Shown piece by piece: positions 1 to 9,715 of a stretch of 20,826 bases of DNA. The translations under genes were made by a program, and so were the position numbers. Below the pieces are notes generated by a model. It did no database searches, was not told the DNA's origin, and saw only the letters and a list, made by a program, of their open reading frames with translations. Source of the stretch: Perkinsus olseni (lineage: Eukaryota > Perkinsozoa > Perkinsida); the NCBI GenBank assembly GCA_013115125.1, contig JABANN010000566.1:1-20826 (forward strand), read 5' to 3'. Within the stretch, counting starts at the first letter, position 1, and the number at the start of each line of letters is the position of its first letter.

Positions 1-1667
1 ATGGGGCTCGCAATGAACTCCTTATGGCTGGTATTAAATGCTGTACCCCTGGCATGCCTGCTGTTGTCACTAAACATATCCTGTCTATCTGTGTATGGCC
101 ATTAGGTCAGGAAGGCGTTTCCTCCTTGGTCGGTAATATGGTACCATTAGCGGCTACCAACCGATGGGCTAAGGAACGTCTGTGTAATGCTGTATCCCAT
201 CCCAACGCTACTGAGGATGCTATCAAGACAGCTCTGACAGAACTTCTTAAAGAGGGCCCTACTGCCACCCCAGCCGTGCGGAAGGCTCTCACCGGTCTCA
301 GTCGTCGGTCCACTGGTGACTGGGCCTCAGTGGCCTTCCACTGCGTCAGAGATGCCCCTTCCCTGACGGATGATATGGATAAACTGGCCAAGAAGGTGCT
401 GAAGACCATCAAGAAGTCAGATCATGCCGACGCTATCGGGCCATGGCTGAAGTGGCAGTGGATTAATGTGGCCGCACCTGGTGCTGAGGATGAACAGGAG
501 GGCCTTGATAACCTTGATGGCGCCATTGGGGCTGCTAATGAGTTCGATGCCATTGCTGGTGCCTTACCCGATCTATTTGGTGAGAGTAAGAATATTGTGA
601 GGAACTCTACTGGTAGGCTATGGCAGTATTTGGTGAAGAAGGGGTACGTATCATGGGCTGATGCTGATGAGATGGTTAAGGATGTCTGTGGGGAAAGTGA
701 GGAGGAAGGGGGCGAGGGCGGTGCTACTGCTGATGACGATGAAGATGATCTTGATGAGAACGACGATAAGCCCTTCTTGCCTCCCATCATCCCTGCTACT
801 AATGGTGATACTGAGGATATTGTTATGGAGGATGAGGAGGATCTATTGGCTATGCTTAATGATGAGGATGCCGAGAGAGCTGCCCAGGCCTTCATCCAAC
901 AGCAAGGAGGTAAGAGTGCTGGCGCCAAGCTGGAGCGTGGTAAGGAGGCTAGGGTTGTGATCATGCGGAAGATACACAGAGTGGACCTATTGGAGATGTG
1001 GGCTACTACATCCGCTGCTGGGACTCTGCCTGAAAGGCTTGATGTGGTTACCCGTATACTGGCCTATGCTGGCCGTATGAGGATTGATAAGAAGTCCAAA
1101 GAAGGTGACGGAGGCCTCAATGAAGCTAAGGGCGAGCTGAGGAATAGACTATTAGGCTTGGTCAAGCGATTCCGAGCAGCGGGCCTGCCTTTGGATGAGG
1201 CACCCAGTGAAGAGGTTATCTCCAAGTTAGTATCCTTCTTGCCCAACAAGGAGGCCCCGATACAGCAGGAATGTGCGCATCTTATAGCCTATCTCTCTCG
1301 ACCCGATCCTGATACTACTGGAAAGATATTAACTAAGTTGATCAAGGAATGGTGTGGTGGTGCTAAGTTGTCTATTCAAGCTACTGCGTGGGAGAGCTTA
1401 TCATGGTCATTATTGGCAAAGGTGGATTGGAATGCTGTTGTCCCTACCGCTGCCCATGCTCCTACTAAGGGATTTGTGTTCCGAGAGCTCCTCACTATAC
1501 TGCACCGCCTGGCCAAGTCCAAGCAGCTTGAGTGTCCTCATCTCGATGAGGTTGTATATAGACTGGTTGGGGTAGTAGCTGATAAATGGTGTAATGGTAC
1601 TCTAGGCCGTAGTAGGGGCCAGATAGCAACCAAGGCTATATCTGCCCTGATGGCTGTTAGTGGTAGT

Positions 1668-1701
<34 letters not shown>

Positions 1702-1934
1702 GGGGGGCTTCTGCAGTACAATGGTTACAGGACCTCAAGGAGCAGCTTGCTCTAGGGGCTGTTAGTAAGCTAGCTGCTACTGCACTTGCCGCCGCCTCCG
1801 ACAAGAATAAGGGTGTTGGGAAGAAGCGATCCAGGCAGCAACAGCAGCGGGAGGATGATGATGATGATGATGATGATGAAGTGGCAGTCAATGGCACTAA
1901 GAAGTCCAAGTTGACCACAACAGCTACAGCATGA
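1..1934 (+). CDS. MYBBP1A/Pol5-like nucleolar protein, 3' part (5'-truncated by window)
   Basis: An uninterrupted reading frame is open from base 3 to a TGA at 1932-1934. There is an ATG at 24, but the frame stays open upstream of it, so the true start is probably outside the window. After an alpha-helical first 220 residues comes a strongly acidic stretch (about residues 225-275), then EDLLAMLNDEDAERAAQAFI and, shortly after, RKIHRVDLLEMWATTSAAG. This order (acidic segment, D/E-rich helix with bound-helix character, then a basic 'VDLLE' helix) resembles the MYBBP1A/Pol5 family, nucleolar proteins acting in rRNA transcription and ribosome assembly. The C-terminus has Q11, a KKRSR basic patch, D8 and KKSKL, consistent with nuclear/nucleolar import. 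Families of this type run about 1000-1300 residues, so roughly the N-terminal half is missing. No intron is seen, unlike the next gene. The family call is from motif recall, not a search. Confidence 0.55.
1668..1700 (+). repeat. (CAG)11 microsatellite coding Q11
   Basis: Eleven perfect CAG units in frame encode a glutamine run near the C-terminus of the Pol5-like protein. A second in-frame run, (GAT)8 at 1854-1877, encodes eight aspartates. Confidence 0.95.
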
Positions 1935-2135
1935 TGATCATAACGTCATCATCATCATCATCACCACTATCAACGTCACCGAGTTGTATGTTGTATCTTT
2001 ATCATTAGCATCGTTCCTCCTCATTGCTGTTGTAGTAGTAGTAGCGGCCTTGCTCTTCTTTTCCTACTTAGCCGCCTATACTCTACTACCCATCTGTCCT
2101 CTTACGTAAACATCATCATCATCTCCATCATCGCC

Positions 2136-4769
2136 ATGCCTCCAGCAGTTGTGTTGATAAGTCAGTACAGCTGCCATATCACAGATGGGCCGGCATATCT
2201 TATTAGGTATGTGGATAGTGGATAGTAATGATGGCCATGACCACCATGATACCCCTCATGAACCACCTGGATGGATGATCCTCTTGGAAAGAGCTGATAC
2301 CAAGCTACGCATATTCGAGTAGTCCATCAATCGGCAGCAGCATCGCGTGGTCTAACACTACCAGTTGTCTTGGTGGTAGGGATAGTAGCTCTGCTGACAC
2401 AGCAGTGAGGGAGGCGGCAGCAGCACTGAGGGAACTATTAGATGCACCACGATGGAAGCCTAATGAACCATTGGCATTACCATGGTACTGCACGACTTTC
2501 TAAGTGTAGTGATGTGCCACTGAGCATTACTATCATTGCAGGAGATCTAAGTCACTTGGGAGGATACGTCATGGTATGGACCCTGAGACGGGAAGCCAAG
2601 TACCAGATACCTATACTAATTGGATGATAGTTACTGAAGAGTTGGTATCACTTCATATGAAGAGAGGACAGTTTAGAGTAAGCGTTGTATGTGTAGCAAT
2701 ATATTGTCATAATTGCTGTGGTCAGGAAGCCATGGAGCATCTTGATGAGAAGATGGATAAAAAACTGCTATCTAGAATTACTCTACCAGCAGAGTATAGA
2801 GCTAATATGCTAGTGAATCTATTACATTGTGAACTAGAGTCAGGGAGAGTAGTGGAAGCATTAGATTCATCAGAGGATTCTGAAAAGAGGTTATTCCCGG
2901 CTGATAAGGATTTGAAGGTAGTGGTAGTGAGTGTCATTATATTACTGTTTGTAGTCTGTTATCATTATAGGATGCTGTATTGTCAACCCCAGCATGGCAT
3001 CTACTCAATGCAAGGACATACTTCTATCACTTCGCATGGGATATGGCCTTGGCAGAGTGTGAACAGTCTAATGAGGTCCGACAGAAGTTTTCGCGAGACC
3101 TAGAAGGGCAACTACATACATGGAGGGATGTAAGTAATACATCACTTCACCACCACCACAACAACAACGTCATCATCATCATCATCATCATCATCATCAC
3201 TACACCAGCTAGTAGGTGATATACGCCTGGTGTATGGGGCAGAAGCGTCTTGATTCCGGCACTAGGGGTGATATCATGGATGCATTAGCATCATGGCAGA
3301 CTGCTGTGGATGAGGAACGATTGAGGGTACAGGAGAACCCAAGATTCTCCACGTACTACTGCTACTACTACCGTCCCACCTCCGCTGATCCTCCTCCTCC
3401 CTCATGGTAGGTGCTGGTATCTAAGGTTTGTCCTTATGGCCTTATCCAACTGTGGGTATGCTATGCAGAGTGAGGACAGCCGAGTGGAAGTGCACAAGAT
3501 ACTGTTGGAGAAGTGTGAACAGCTCCTGCAGGACTTGTCAGAGGACCCTAGGGCTAGGTAATAATGGTTATCATGGACGAAAGTGGGACATCGTCAATGA
3601 TCCTCAGAGGAGATCCATTATTAAGGAAGGCCAGGAGGGTTATAAAGACTCATAGTCTACCTGATGGTGGTGGTGTAAGGAGGAGTGTCCTGCATGTTGA
3701 TGCTACTGCATGTGGTACGCTGGCACGATGGATAAAACATTCTACTCAGGTAGCAGTAAAAGCGGGTACTGCTGGATAAGTGAGATTGTGGAGTATCTTA
3801 TCTCAGAATCCCAACGTTGAATTTGATACGTATTACACTCAACCAGGTGGATTGGCCATACCTGGTGTAGGAGTGAAAACTATAAAGCCAATCCATCCAG
3901 GAGACATCATCACTGCTGATTATGGCCCTCCTTACCAAGTACCCAAGGCGGCTCTTAGAGGAGTATGTGGACGGAATGCTTTGCTAAAAGAGTCTACCTA
4001 GAACGTGTCTTAGAGTGTGAGCCCAGGACCCTACCAAGCCGACTTCCCCTACCTGTCTACCGTACTCAATGGCTTAGCTACGAGTACATCACCTTTGAGA
4101 CCAGGACGCTTATTCAGGATGATTGAGAGCTTAGCGAGGATAGAACAGCAGGAGGAGGCTACCGTGAGGAGGCTGAGCTTAGTACCAGCAGCGGTAGTAG
4201 TAGTAGTAGTAGTATGCTGGCATCATGTCAGGAGGAGTATCCAGAAGTACTAGAGGAGGATAAGTTCTACCTCGACGAGTATGGTAACCTCAAAGCCGGA
4301 CCTGAAACGTATGCGAAATTGAACCCTCGATGATGGTTTTATCATTACCATGATCAGGCACATTGGAGCTGGGGTGTACATAATGCTGTACGGTGGAGTA
4401 TTGAGACGGGGCCCTATGAGCTACTTTGGTGTAGCAGTAGCATGGAGGAAGACGGCACCTTGCTATAGGGTTGTACAGGATCCTATCACCAATACCTACT
4501 GCATGTATAATAGGGCTAGTAGATATGATGATGATGATGATGATGATGATAATAATAATAAGGACATTATCTTCTCAGTAACCTCGATGATGACGACTAG
4601 CAGGAGGCCGGCTCTGCTTCGGTGGACTACGTCACAGCAGCAGCAGCAGCAGCAGCAGCAGCACAATCCCTACGCTCACGAGCTAATGCTGCCGGCCACG
4701 ATGGTGGTGATGATACTACTACACAGCAGCAGCACTACCGAGCAGTTTTCCTCCAAGTCGTCGTCTTAA
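2136..4769 (+). CDS. Multi-exon protein with helical-repeat-like N-terminus and partial SET domain
   Basis: Proposed exons: 2136-2206, 2292-2318, 2380-2484, 2542-2677, 2726-2917, 2971-3129, 3216-3326, 3469-3557, 3608-3749, 3807-3962, 4022-4083, 4118-4193, 4232-4308, 4358-4518, 4579-4769 (584 aa; all phases agree). The start MPPAVVL at 2136 is the first ATG of the chain. Residues about 60-290 are helix-rich (for example EAMEHLDEKMDKKLLSRI and AWHLLNARTYFYHFAWDMAL), resembling TPR-type scaffolds without a clear repeat. Then VDATACGTLARWIKHSTQ, NPNVEFDTYY and KPIHPGDIITADYGPPY match the C-terminal half of a SET lysine-methyltransferase domain (DATxxGNxARxxNHSxxPN, pGxExxxDYG). The usual NHS is KHS and no N-terminal SET half (GxG, YxGE) is visible upstream, so activity is doubtful. 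The last two exons (ending in Q9 and SSKSSS-stop) are the least certain. The intron at 3327-3468 is long and may hide a micro-exon at 3414-3425. Confidence 0.6.
3608..3962 (+). other. SET-domain C-terminal half (two exons)
   Basis: Exons 3608-3749 and 3807-3962, joined phase 0 across a 57-nt intron, read VLHVDATACGTLARWIKHST then QNPNVEFDTYYTQPGG and IKPIHPGDIITADYG. In active SET enzymes the RxxNHSCxPN loop binds S-adenosylmethionine and the DYG tyrosine lines the lysine channel. The tyrosine is kept; the asparagine of NHS is replaced by lysine. This is direct sequence observation; the functional reading is inference. Confidence 0.65.
4527..4559 (+). repeat. (GAT)8(AAT)3 microsatellite in an intron
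   Basis: Eight GAT units followed by AAT units lie just after a GTAGAT donor at 4519 and before a CTCAG acceptor at 4578, inside the last proposed intron of the SET-like gene. Confidence 0.8.
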
Positions 4770-4898
4770 GCACCAAATTATCCTCTCCTATTATTCTCTT
4801 ACCCCGTGTTGCAGTAGGTCAATGGTCGGTAGCACGTGAGTTTGGGTAGTAGCCTGCTCCTCGTGGGAACAGTTGTATCCTCCGTCCGCGTCCTGCTA

Positions 4899-6505
4899 AT
4901 GTCAAAGGAGTGGTCGTATAGTGGCCCCCCGACACGTCGTGCTCCTCCTCCTCCTTCTCCTTCTCCTTCTGTTGCTGATGGACCGGGATTAGACAGGTTC
5001 TCATTCCGATAGGTCCCAGTTGATCATCATCGTGGTATTCTGCTGTCACTCGTAGATATGGTGCTGATGGTGGAGATACTCGGATGGCCGGATACGATGA
5101 TGACTACATACGTGCACGACTGGTCAATAGACTGGGGAGTACTTGTTCGCTTATTGCTCTTGCCACGCCACTCCGAGTAGCATATCACTACTATTATCGT
5201 TTCAGATGACTTCCATTACTATTACGATCATCGGGGCGTACACGACAATGATACACCTGTATCAGCCCCGTGCAGAGCTACACAGGTGGTACCTACTGCG
5301 GTGAAGGGTAGGGTGTAGTAGTGACCCCCTAGTAGGTCGAGGATGGTGGTGGCAGTATATCATCATCATCACGCTCCGGACTGGTACCAGAGGATGATCC
5401 GTGGAGACGGATGACCGCCCCAGAATCATCCAAGAATAGGATGATGTAGTACCAGCAGGAACACTGTCATCAGTATCGTCAGTAGCCATGCTACCCTCAG
5501 GCCCACTTCTTCCTCACACGACCCATCTCAACAACCCGATGACTATAGGGTCACTGACTCAGTCGTTCTGAAAGACTCCCATTGGACTATGCTGGAGGGC
5601 GGATTCTCATGCTCCCTTTGTGGTAGTACTAATGATGTGCTCCTCCTCCTCATCATCATCATCATCATCCCTCTACTATTACCATCGTTTAGATACCACA
5701 GTTGTGCATGAAGCGCAGCTACGGGATCATATAAAAGGGAAGAGACATCAGAAGCATCTAAATTATCTCCAATGGGAGCGGTCCTCACACAGCGATAGTG
5801 ATGGTAATGCTGCTGCCGGTGTCACTGCTGCTAATGTTACCATAACAACGACACCAAGTGGTCGCCTGTCTACAAGGGCTGATTCGGCGGGAGTGGTCAT
5901 CCATCATTCTTGTCCAACTATGGATGAGAAGCATGCTGGCGCTGCTACTGCCATTAGACCTAGTGAACACAACAGCAGCAGCAGCCATGGTCGTACTCCA
6001 CCGGATCCGGTAAGCAGGAGTAGTAGTGATATTCGCATTACTCGGGTATACTGTAGGCGAGTGGGTGGATGGACGACAGCGAGATGGAGGACTATACCAA
6101 GCAGTGCAACAGGCAATTCTGGACCCCGGCAGGAGAGCCTAGAACAGATGGTTTGGTCGACTTTGAAGGTAGTAGTAATGAAGAATGATACACCAGCATC
6201 ATTACACCAGGAACAGTGTGCAGTAAAGGTATTATGATCAGGTATAGAGGGAGAGTGCTATGCTCCGGCACATTGTGTGTATGATGCCATGTATTGTTGT
6301 CTGTGCCAAGCCAAACCAGATGGGTAGTAGGGATACCCCCCAGCATGGCGATTAATGGCTATAATATAATACTCAGATGGTGGAAGTGGATTGAGCACTT
6401 CAAAGGGAAGAAGCATCTGAAGCATGTATATTCTACCAGATCCACCCATGTAGCCTATTGGCAGAAGCTGTCAGCAGGGACTGGGGTAGTGTGCAGCAAC
6501 AGCAA

Positions 6506-6537
<32 letters not shown>

Positions 6538-6689
6538 TCCTATTCACAACACCACATCATCATCATCATTATCATCACTCTCAGCTCGTCTACTACTACA
6601 ACCATCTTGATGGATACTGGTGTTGGGAGGATGGCCACGTACCGGCAATAGACTTCCACACTCCTTGGGAAGTCATGCGACCACCATAG
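4899..6689 (+). CDS. U1-type zinc-finger protein A (two fingers, two YYYDH motifs)
   Basis: Exons: 4899-4996, 5056-5138, 5206-5288, 5336-5445, 5474-5622, 5693-6009, 6057-6168, 6242-6323, 6377-6485, 6585-6689 (415 aa; phases agree). Start MSKEWSYSGPPTRRAPPPP at 4899; stop TAG 6687-6689. Order: Pro-rich N-terminus; FHYYYDHRGVHD (from 5206); finger 1 (5610-5748, CSLC then H-IKGKR-H); a Ser/Thr-rich linker; finger 2 (6298-6416, CCLC then H-FKGKK-H); WQKLSAGTG; and YYYNHLDGYWCWE at the C-terminus. Both fingers are C-x2-C-x12-H-x5-H, the U1/matrin class that binds double-stranded or structured RNA and is common in splicing factors such as WBP4/FBP21, which also pairs a finger with WW domains. One junction is uncertain: a 28-nt intron 5446-5473, or 5401-5458 with a GTGGAG donor (giving 405 aa). 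Its nearest relative is the downstream gene. Confidence 0.65.
6486..6584 (+). other. Intron containing CAG/AGC and CAT repeats, length divisible by three
   Basis: The sequence has a GTAGTG donor, a CTCTCAG acceptor, a CAG-type run around 6505-6536 and a CAT run at 6556-6568. It is 99 nt long with no in-frame stop, so retention would insert 33 residues rich in Asn, Ser and His. The matching intron in the downstream gene (9063-9120) sits at the same place between WQKL and YYYDH, which supports removal here. Confidence 0.6.
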
Positions 6690-6935
6690 CAATACCATTA
6701 CCTCTCCAGTAACTAGTTGGTACTATTGTTCATCATTGCTGCTGCTACTGCTGCTGCTGCTGTCGTCATGGAGGGGCCTTCAGTGATCTAACGTCAGTGG
6801 AGGCCCCTTCGTGTAGCATCCTCATCATCATCACCTATTGCACTACATTGTCCTTGCATTCCTCTCACTGTTGTGCCCTCCCCTATCAAGCATCACCACC
6901 ATCCCCAGTTGTTGTCGTCGTCCTCTCCTTCGTTT
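6690..6935 (+). other. Intergenic segment between zinc-finger genes, with a GC-rich hairpin
   Basis: About 245 bases lie between the stop of the first zinc-finger gene and the proposed start of the second. The arms GGGGCCT (6773-6779) and AGGCCCC (6801-6807) can form a seven-pair stem with a 21-base loop. A pyrimidine-rich tract runs from about 6810 to 6935, just before the next ATG, as expected for an upstream splice acceptor or leader region. Confidence 0.4.
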
Positions 6936-7828
6936 ATGTTGTCATCCCACCCACCATCATCATCATCCGTAACAACAGCCGATCAGCTGGTGGCACGAAC
7001 GATCGAGCTGAGTGTAATAGGTTGCCACCGGTTGTGGAGCTGCATAGCATACTTCCGTCATTGCAGCCCTTCCAACCAGCCTCGGTCTCTGCTGCTGCGA
7101 ACACTGGTGGCCGAGTCCTTCTCACATCCCCAGAGCAGCGAGAAGCGGCGCCTCGATGGGAAGAGTAGGTCAGCAGCAGCATCATCCTCACCATGATGAT
7201 GCTGCTGTTTAGACACCCCTGTGATTCATGTAAATGTGTATTGTATTCGGCGGAAGAGTTGAGGAACCACGTGAATGGTAAGCGTCATCAGAAGGCATTG
7301 AGGAATCGTGACTGGTTCAAAGCTCAAGAAGCGAAGTAAGACCACGACACTACGACCACTGCTACAGCCACTGCAACGATCAGGAGACTCGCTACAGTCA
7401 ATGAGCATGAGGTCTTCCTCACTTCGTCATCTCATAGCATCACCCATGAGAACTCTGATAGTGCTGTAGTGAACGATAAGGAGTAAGCTCCCGCTCCTCT
7501 TCCTCCTGCTCCTGTCGTGGATGATGACGCCTTCCATTGCTAGCTATACTCCCTCATCTAATCTCATGCGGCAGTGTCCTAGTGACTGGGAGGTCACGGC
7601 ACAGGGCTTCAAGTGCACGATCTGTGGTGAGCAGTAGAAGTATTAGAGCAGTGGGCTGGCTGTGTAGCGTATCGAGTTCAGGATGTACTGTGAACAGTGA
7701 GGGTTGCATGGACATGCACCTGCTCGGGTCGGGGCATCGGAAGAAGAAGGAATCACTCGAATGGCAAAGGAGAGCGACGGCAACGACAACGACAACAACT
7801 GCTACCACTACAACGACACCTTCCAGTC

Positions 7829-7903
<75 letters not shown>

Positions 7904-9249
7904 CAGTATCATCAATGACAACAACTCCACCATCGAGCGACGATGTGGCCCGAGGCGACGATTGGGACCTGTCCCAGATCCCCGAGGAAGAAAGATGTTT
8001 TATAAGATGGGATGATCAGAGGGGATATGTATGCAGCTGTTGTGGTATGTTGGGCTGTGGACTCCCATTCGTCGTCCCATAATCATAATAACCGTACTTT
8101 AGATGCTGCCTGCTGTACTGTGGAAATTCTACAAATACATTTACAAGGCAAGAAGCATACAAGTAAATCTAAATGGTATAAAACGATGGCGCATCATCAT
8201 CAGGGAGATGGGAGTCAGGTAGCCAGAGACACTACCGTCTCATTTATCACTCCTCCCTCAGGGACCAGCACCGACCGCAGCAGCCACTGCGTAGGGTCTT
8301 GTGTATCAGTGAGAATGCTGAGTTGATGATTGGCATCATTGATCTCAGAGGTGAATCAATAGGGTTGGTCATTTTCGAGGACCACACGATATGGGAGGAG
8401 ACTAACACTGGCTGGCGGTGTAAACTGTGTGGTAATACGACCCGCAGTTACCTCAGTGTTGTTATATCGTTCATCTCAGATGCAGCGGTTAACAGCGATT
8501 CGATGGGTATGGCCCACATGTCAAGCAGGAAGCATCAGACAAATCTAGCGTGGGCCTCAACTACAACAGCTGCTACATCATCCGCGCATCAGCATAGTGA
8601 CTCGGTAACGCTTTGCTATAGCAGATGGTGTAGGGTCGACAATCCTCAGCAGGGTGCTGCGGTCAATAACCAATGGCGGGCCGGCAGCTACGATGAAGAT
8701 TCCGAGTTCCACAATGAGTGCACTTATCAATTCTACGGCAATCGAGACAAGCCAGTGAGCTTCGGCCATGTCGACAATACTGGTAGATGCCCATACGTCC
8801 TCTCTGCTGCCTAAATCCGCTCCAGGGCCTGCTGTCGGCCACGCCCCCGCTCATAACGATTGGATGGATTCTCGATGCAAACTATGTGAGACCGGGGATA
8901 TCTGCGGGTAGGCTTACTGGTGGTGGTAGTGAGTGTACTAGACGGCACTTTGTTAGATGGGGGGCTTGGTCAGCACACTTTAACGGTAAGGCTCACAAGA
9001 AGAATGTGCGTATGAGTAAATATGAATACCAGGCCGTCTGGCAAAAGCTCAACGCCGATGGGGTACCAGACTCGGGAAGAGCACTGCTGCTCGATCGCGT
9101 CACTTCTTTCTCTTATTTAGTTTGAGTACTACTACGATCACCTCACGGGATTGTGGGATTCAACCAATCCGGTAGAAGATGAGATCGAGGCCTTTCCAGA
9201 AGATGGCATACTCTACATTCGGGACCCATCGACATTAGTCGAAGAATGA
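6936..9249 (+). CDS. U1-type zinc-finger protein B (five fingers, polyQ, C-terminal YYYDH motif)
   Basis: Exons: 6936-7011, 7080-7164, 7213-7335, 7384-7482, 7544-7626, 7682-8044, 8103-8218, 8262-8290, 8349-8431, 8480-8782, 8826-8907, 8957-9062, 9121-9249 (558 aa; all phases close, stop TGA). Fingers: 7220-7288, 7614-7737, 8032-8158, 8419-8535 and 8876-8996. Four are C-x2-C-x12-H-x5-H; the last has 13 residues in the loop. A CAA-coded Q25 run separates the second and third. The C-terminus is WQKLNADG then YYYDHLTGLWDSTNP, as in the upstream gene. Fingers two to five are each split by an intron inside the finger; the first is not. The family points to binding of structured RNA, perhaps in splicing; that is inference. 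The start (MLSSHPPSSSS) and first intron 7012-7079 rest on phase agreement only; everything from 7213 on is strong. Confidence 0.72.
7828..7902 (+). repeat. (CAA)25 microsatellite coding Q25
   Basis: Twenty-five CAA units encode an uninterrupted glutamine run in the linker between the second and third fingers of protein B. The frame is fixed by the finger-coding sequence on both sides within the same exon (7682-8044). Confidence 0.95.
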
Positions 9250-9715
9250 GATGCTCCGCCTTTGCTTCCACATGCAGATCATCACAAAGGTTGGTAGAGC
9301 TACTAACAAGCTACTTGGTTTTTTTGTGAACGACATATGATATTGATTTTAACTATGTTCTGGTTGCGTTGCGGTGAAATTATCTCCGTGTCGATGAAAC
9401 ACTGGTCACCTTCCGCATATAACGCCCGTGATATAGTAGTACAGTTCGAATTGAGTATTCAACTGGTAACGCGACAAAGCCGTGTACGAGGTCACTTGAC
9501 CGTCGAGGAATGAACAATCACAGTATTGGACAGTGGAGGTGAATATGAAACAATCATCCCACAACAAAGTGAGGAACATACGAACAAGCCAGCAAATCAT
9601 AGAAACTTGACCCAGCAGGTCGATTGTTGCATAGTAGCAAATAAACAGTGATTCACCAGGAGTGGGTAACACTAGAAAAGATAAAAAGGACATACTAGAA
9701 ATTGTAGAAACAAAC
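9250..9715. other. Convergent 3' intergenic region
   Basis: This lies between the stop of the + strand zinc-finger gene and the stop of the - strand transporter, so it must hold both 3' untranslated regions. A T7 run lies near 9320 and AAATAAA near 9640. I see no additional gene and no convincing terminator structure. Confidence 0.6.

Noticed and set aside
3920-4130. Apparent frame jumps and in-frame TGA/TAG codons after the SET core, suggesting frameshifting, ultra-short introns or a variant genetic code
   Set aside because: Introns 3963-4021 (GTATGT...GAG), 4084-4117, 4194-4231 and 4309-4357 restore one frame with matching phases, so no recoding is needed.
4819-5049. Minus-strand frame with a K/E-rich run
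   Set aside because: It is the complement of the CCT/TCT-coded Pro/Ser stretch at the start of zinc-finger protein A, whose frame and phases fit the downstream exons.
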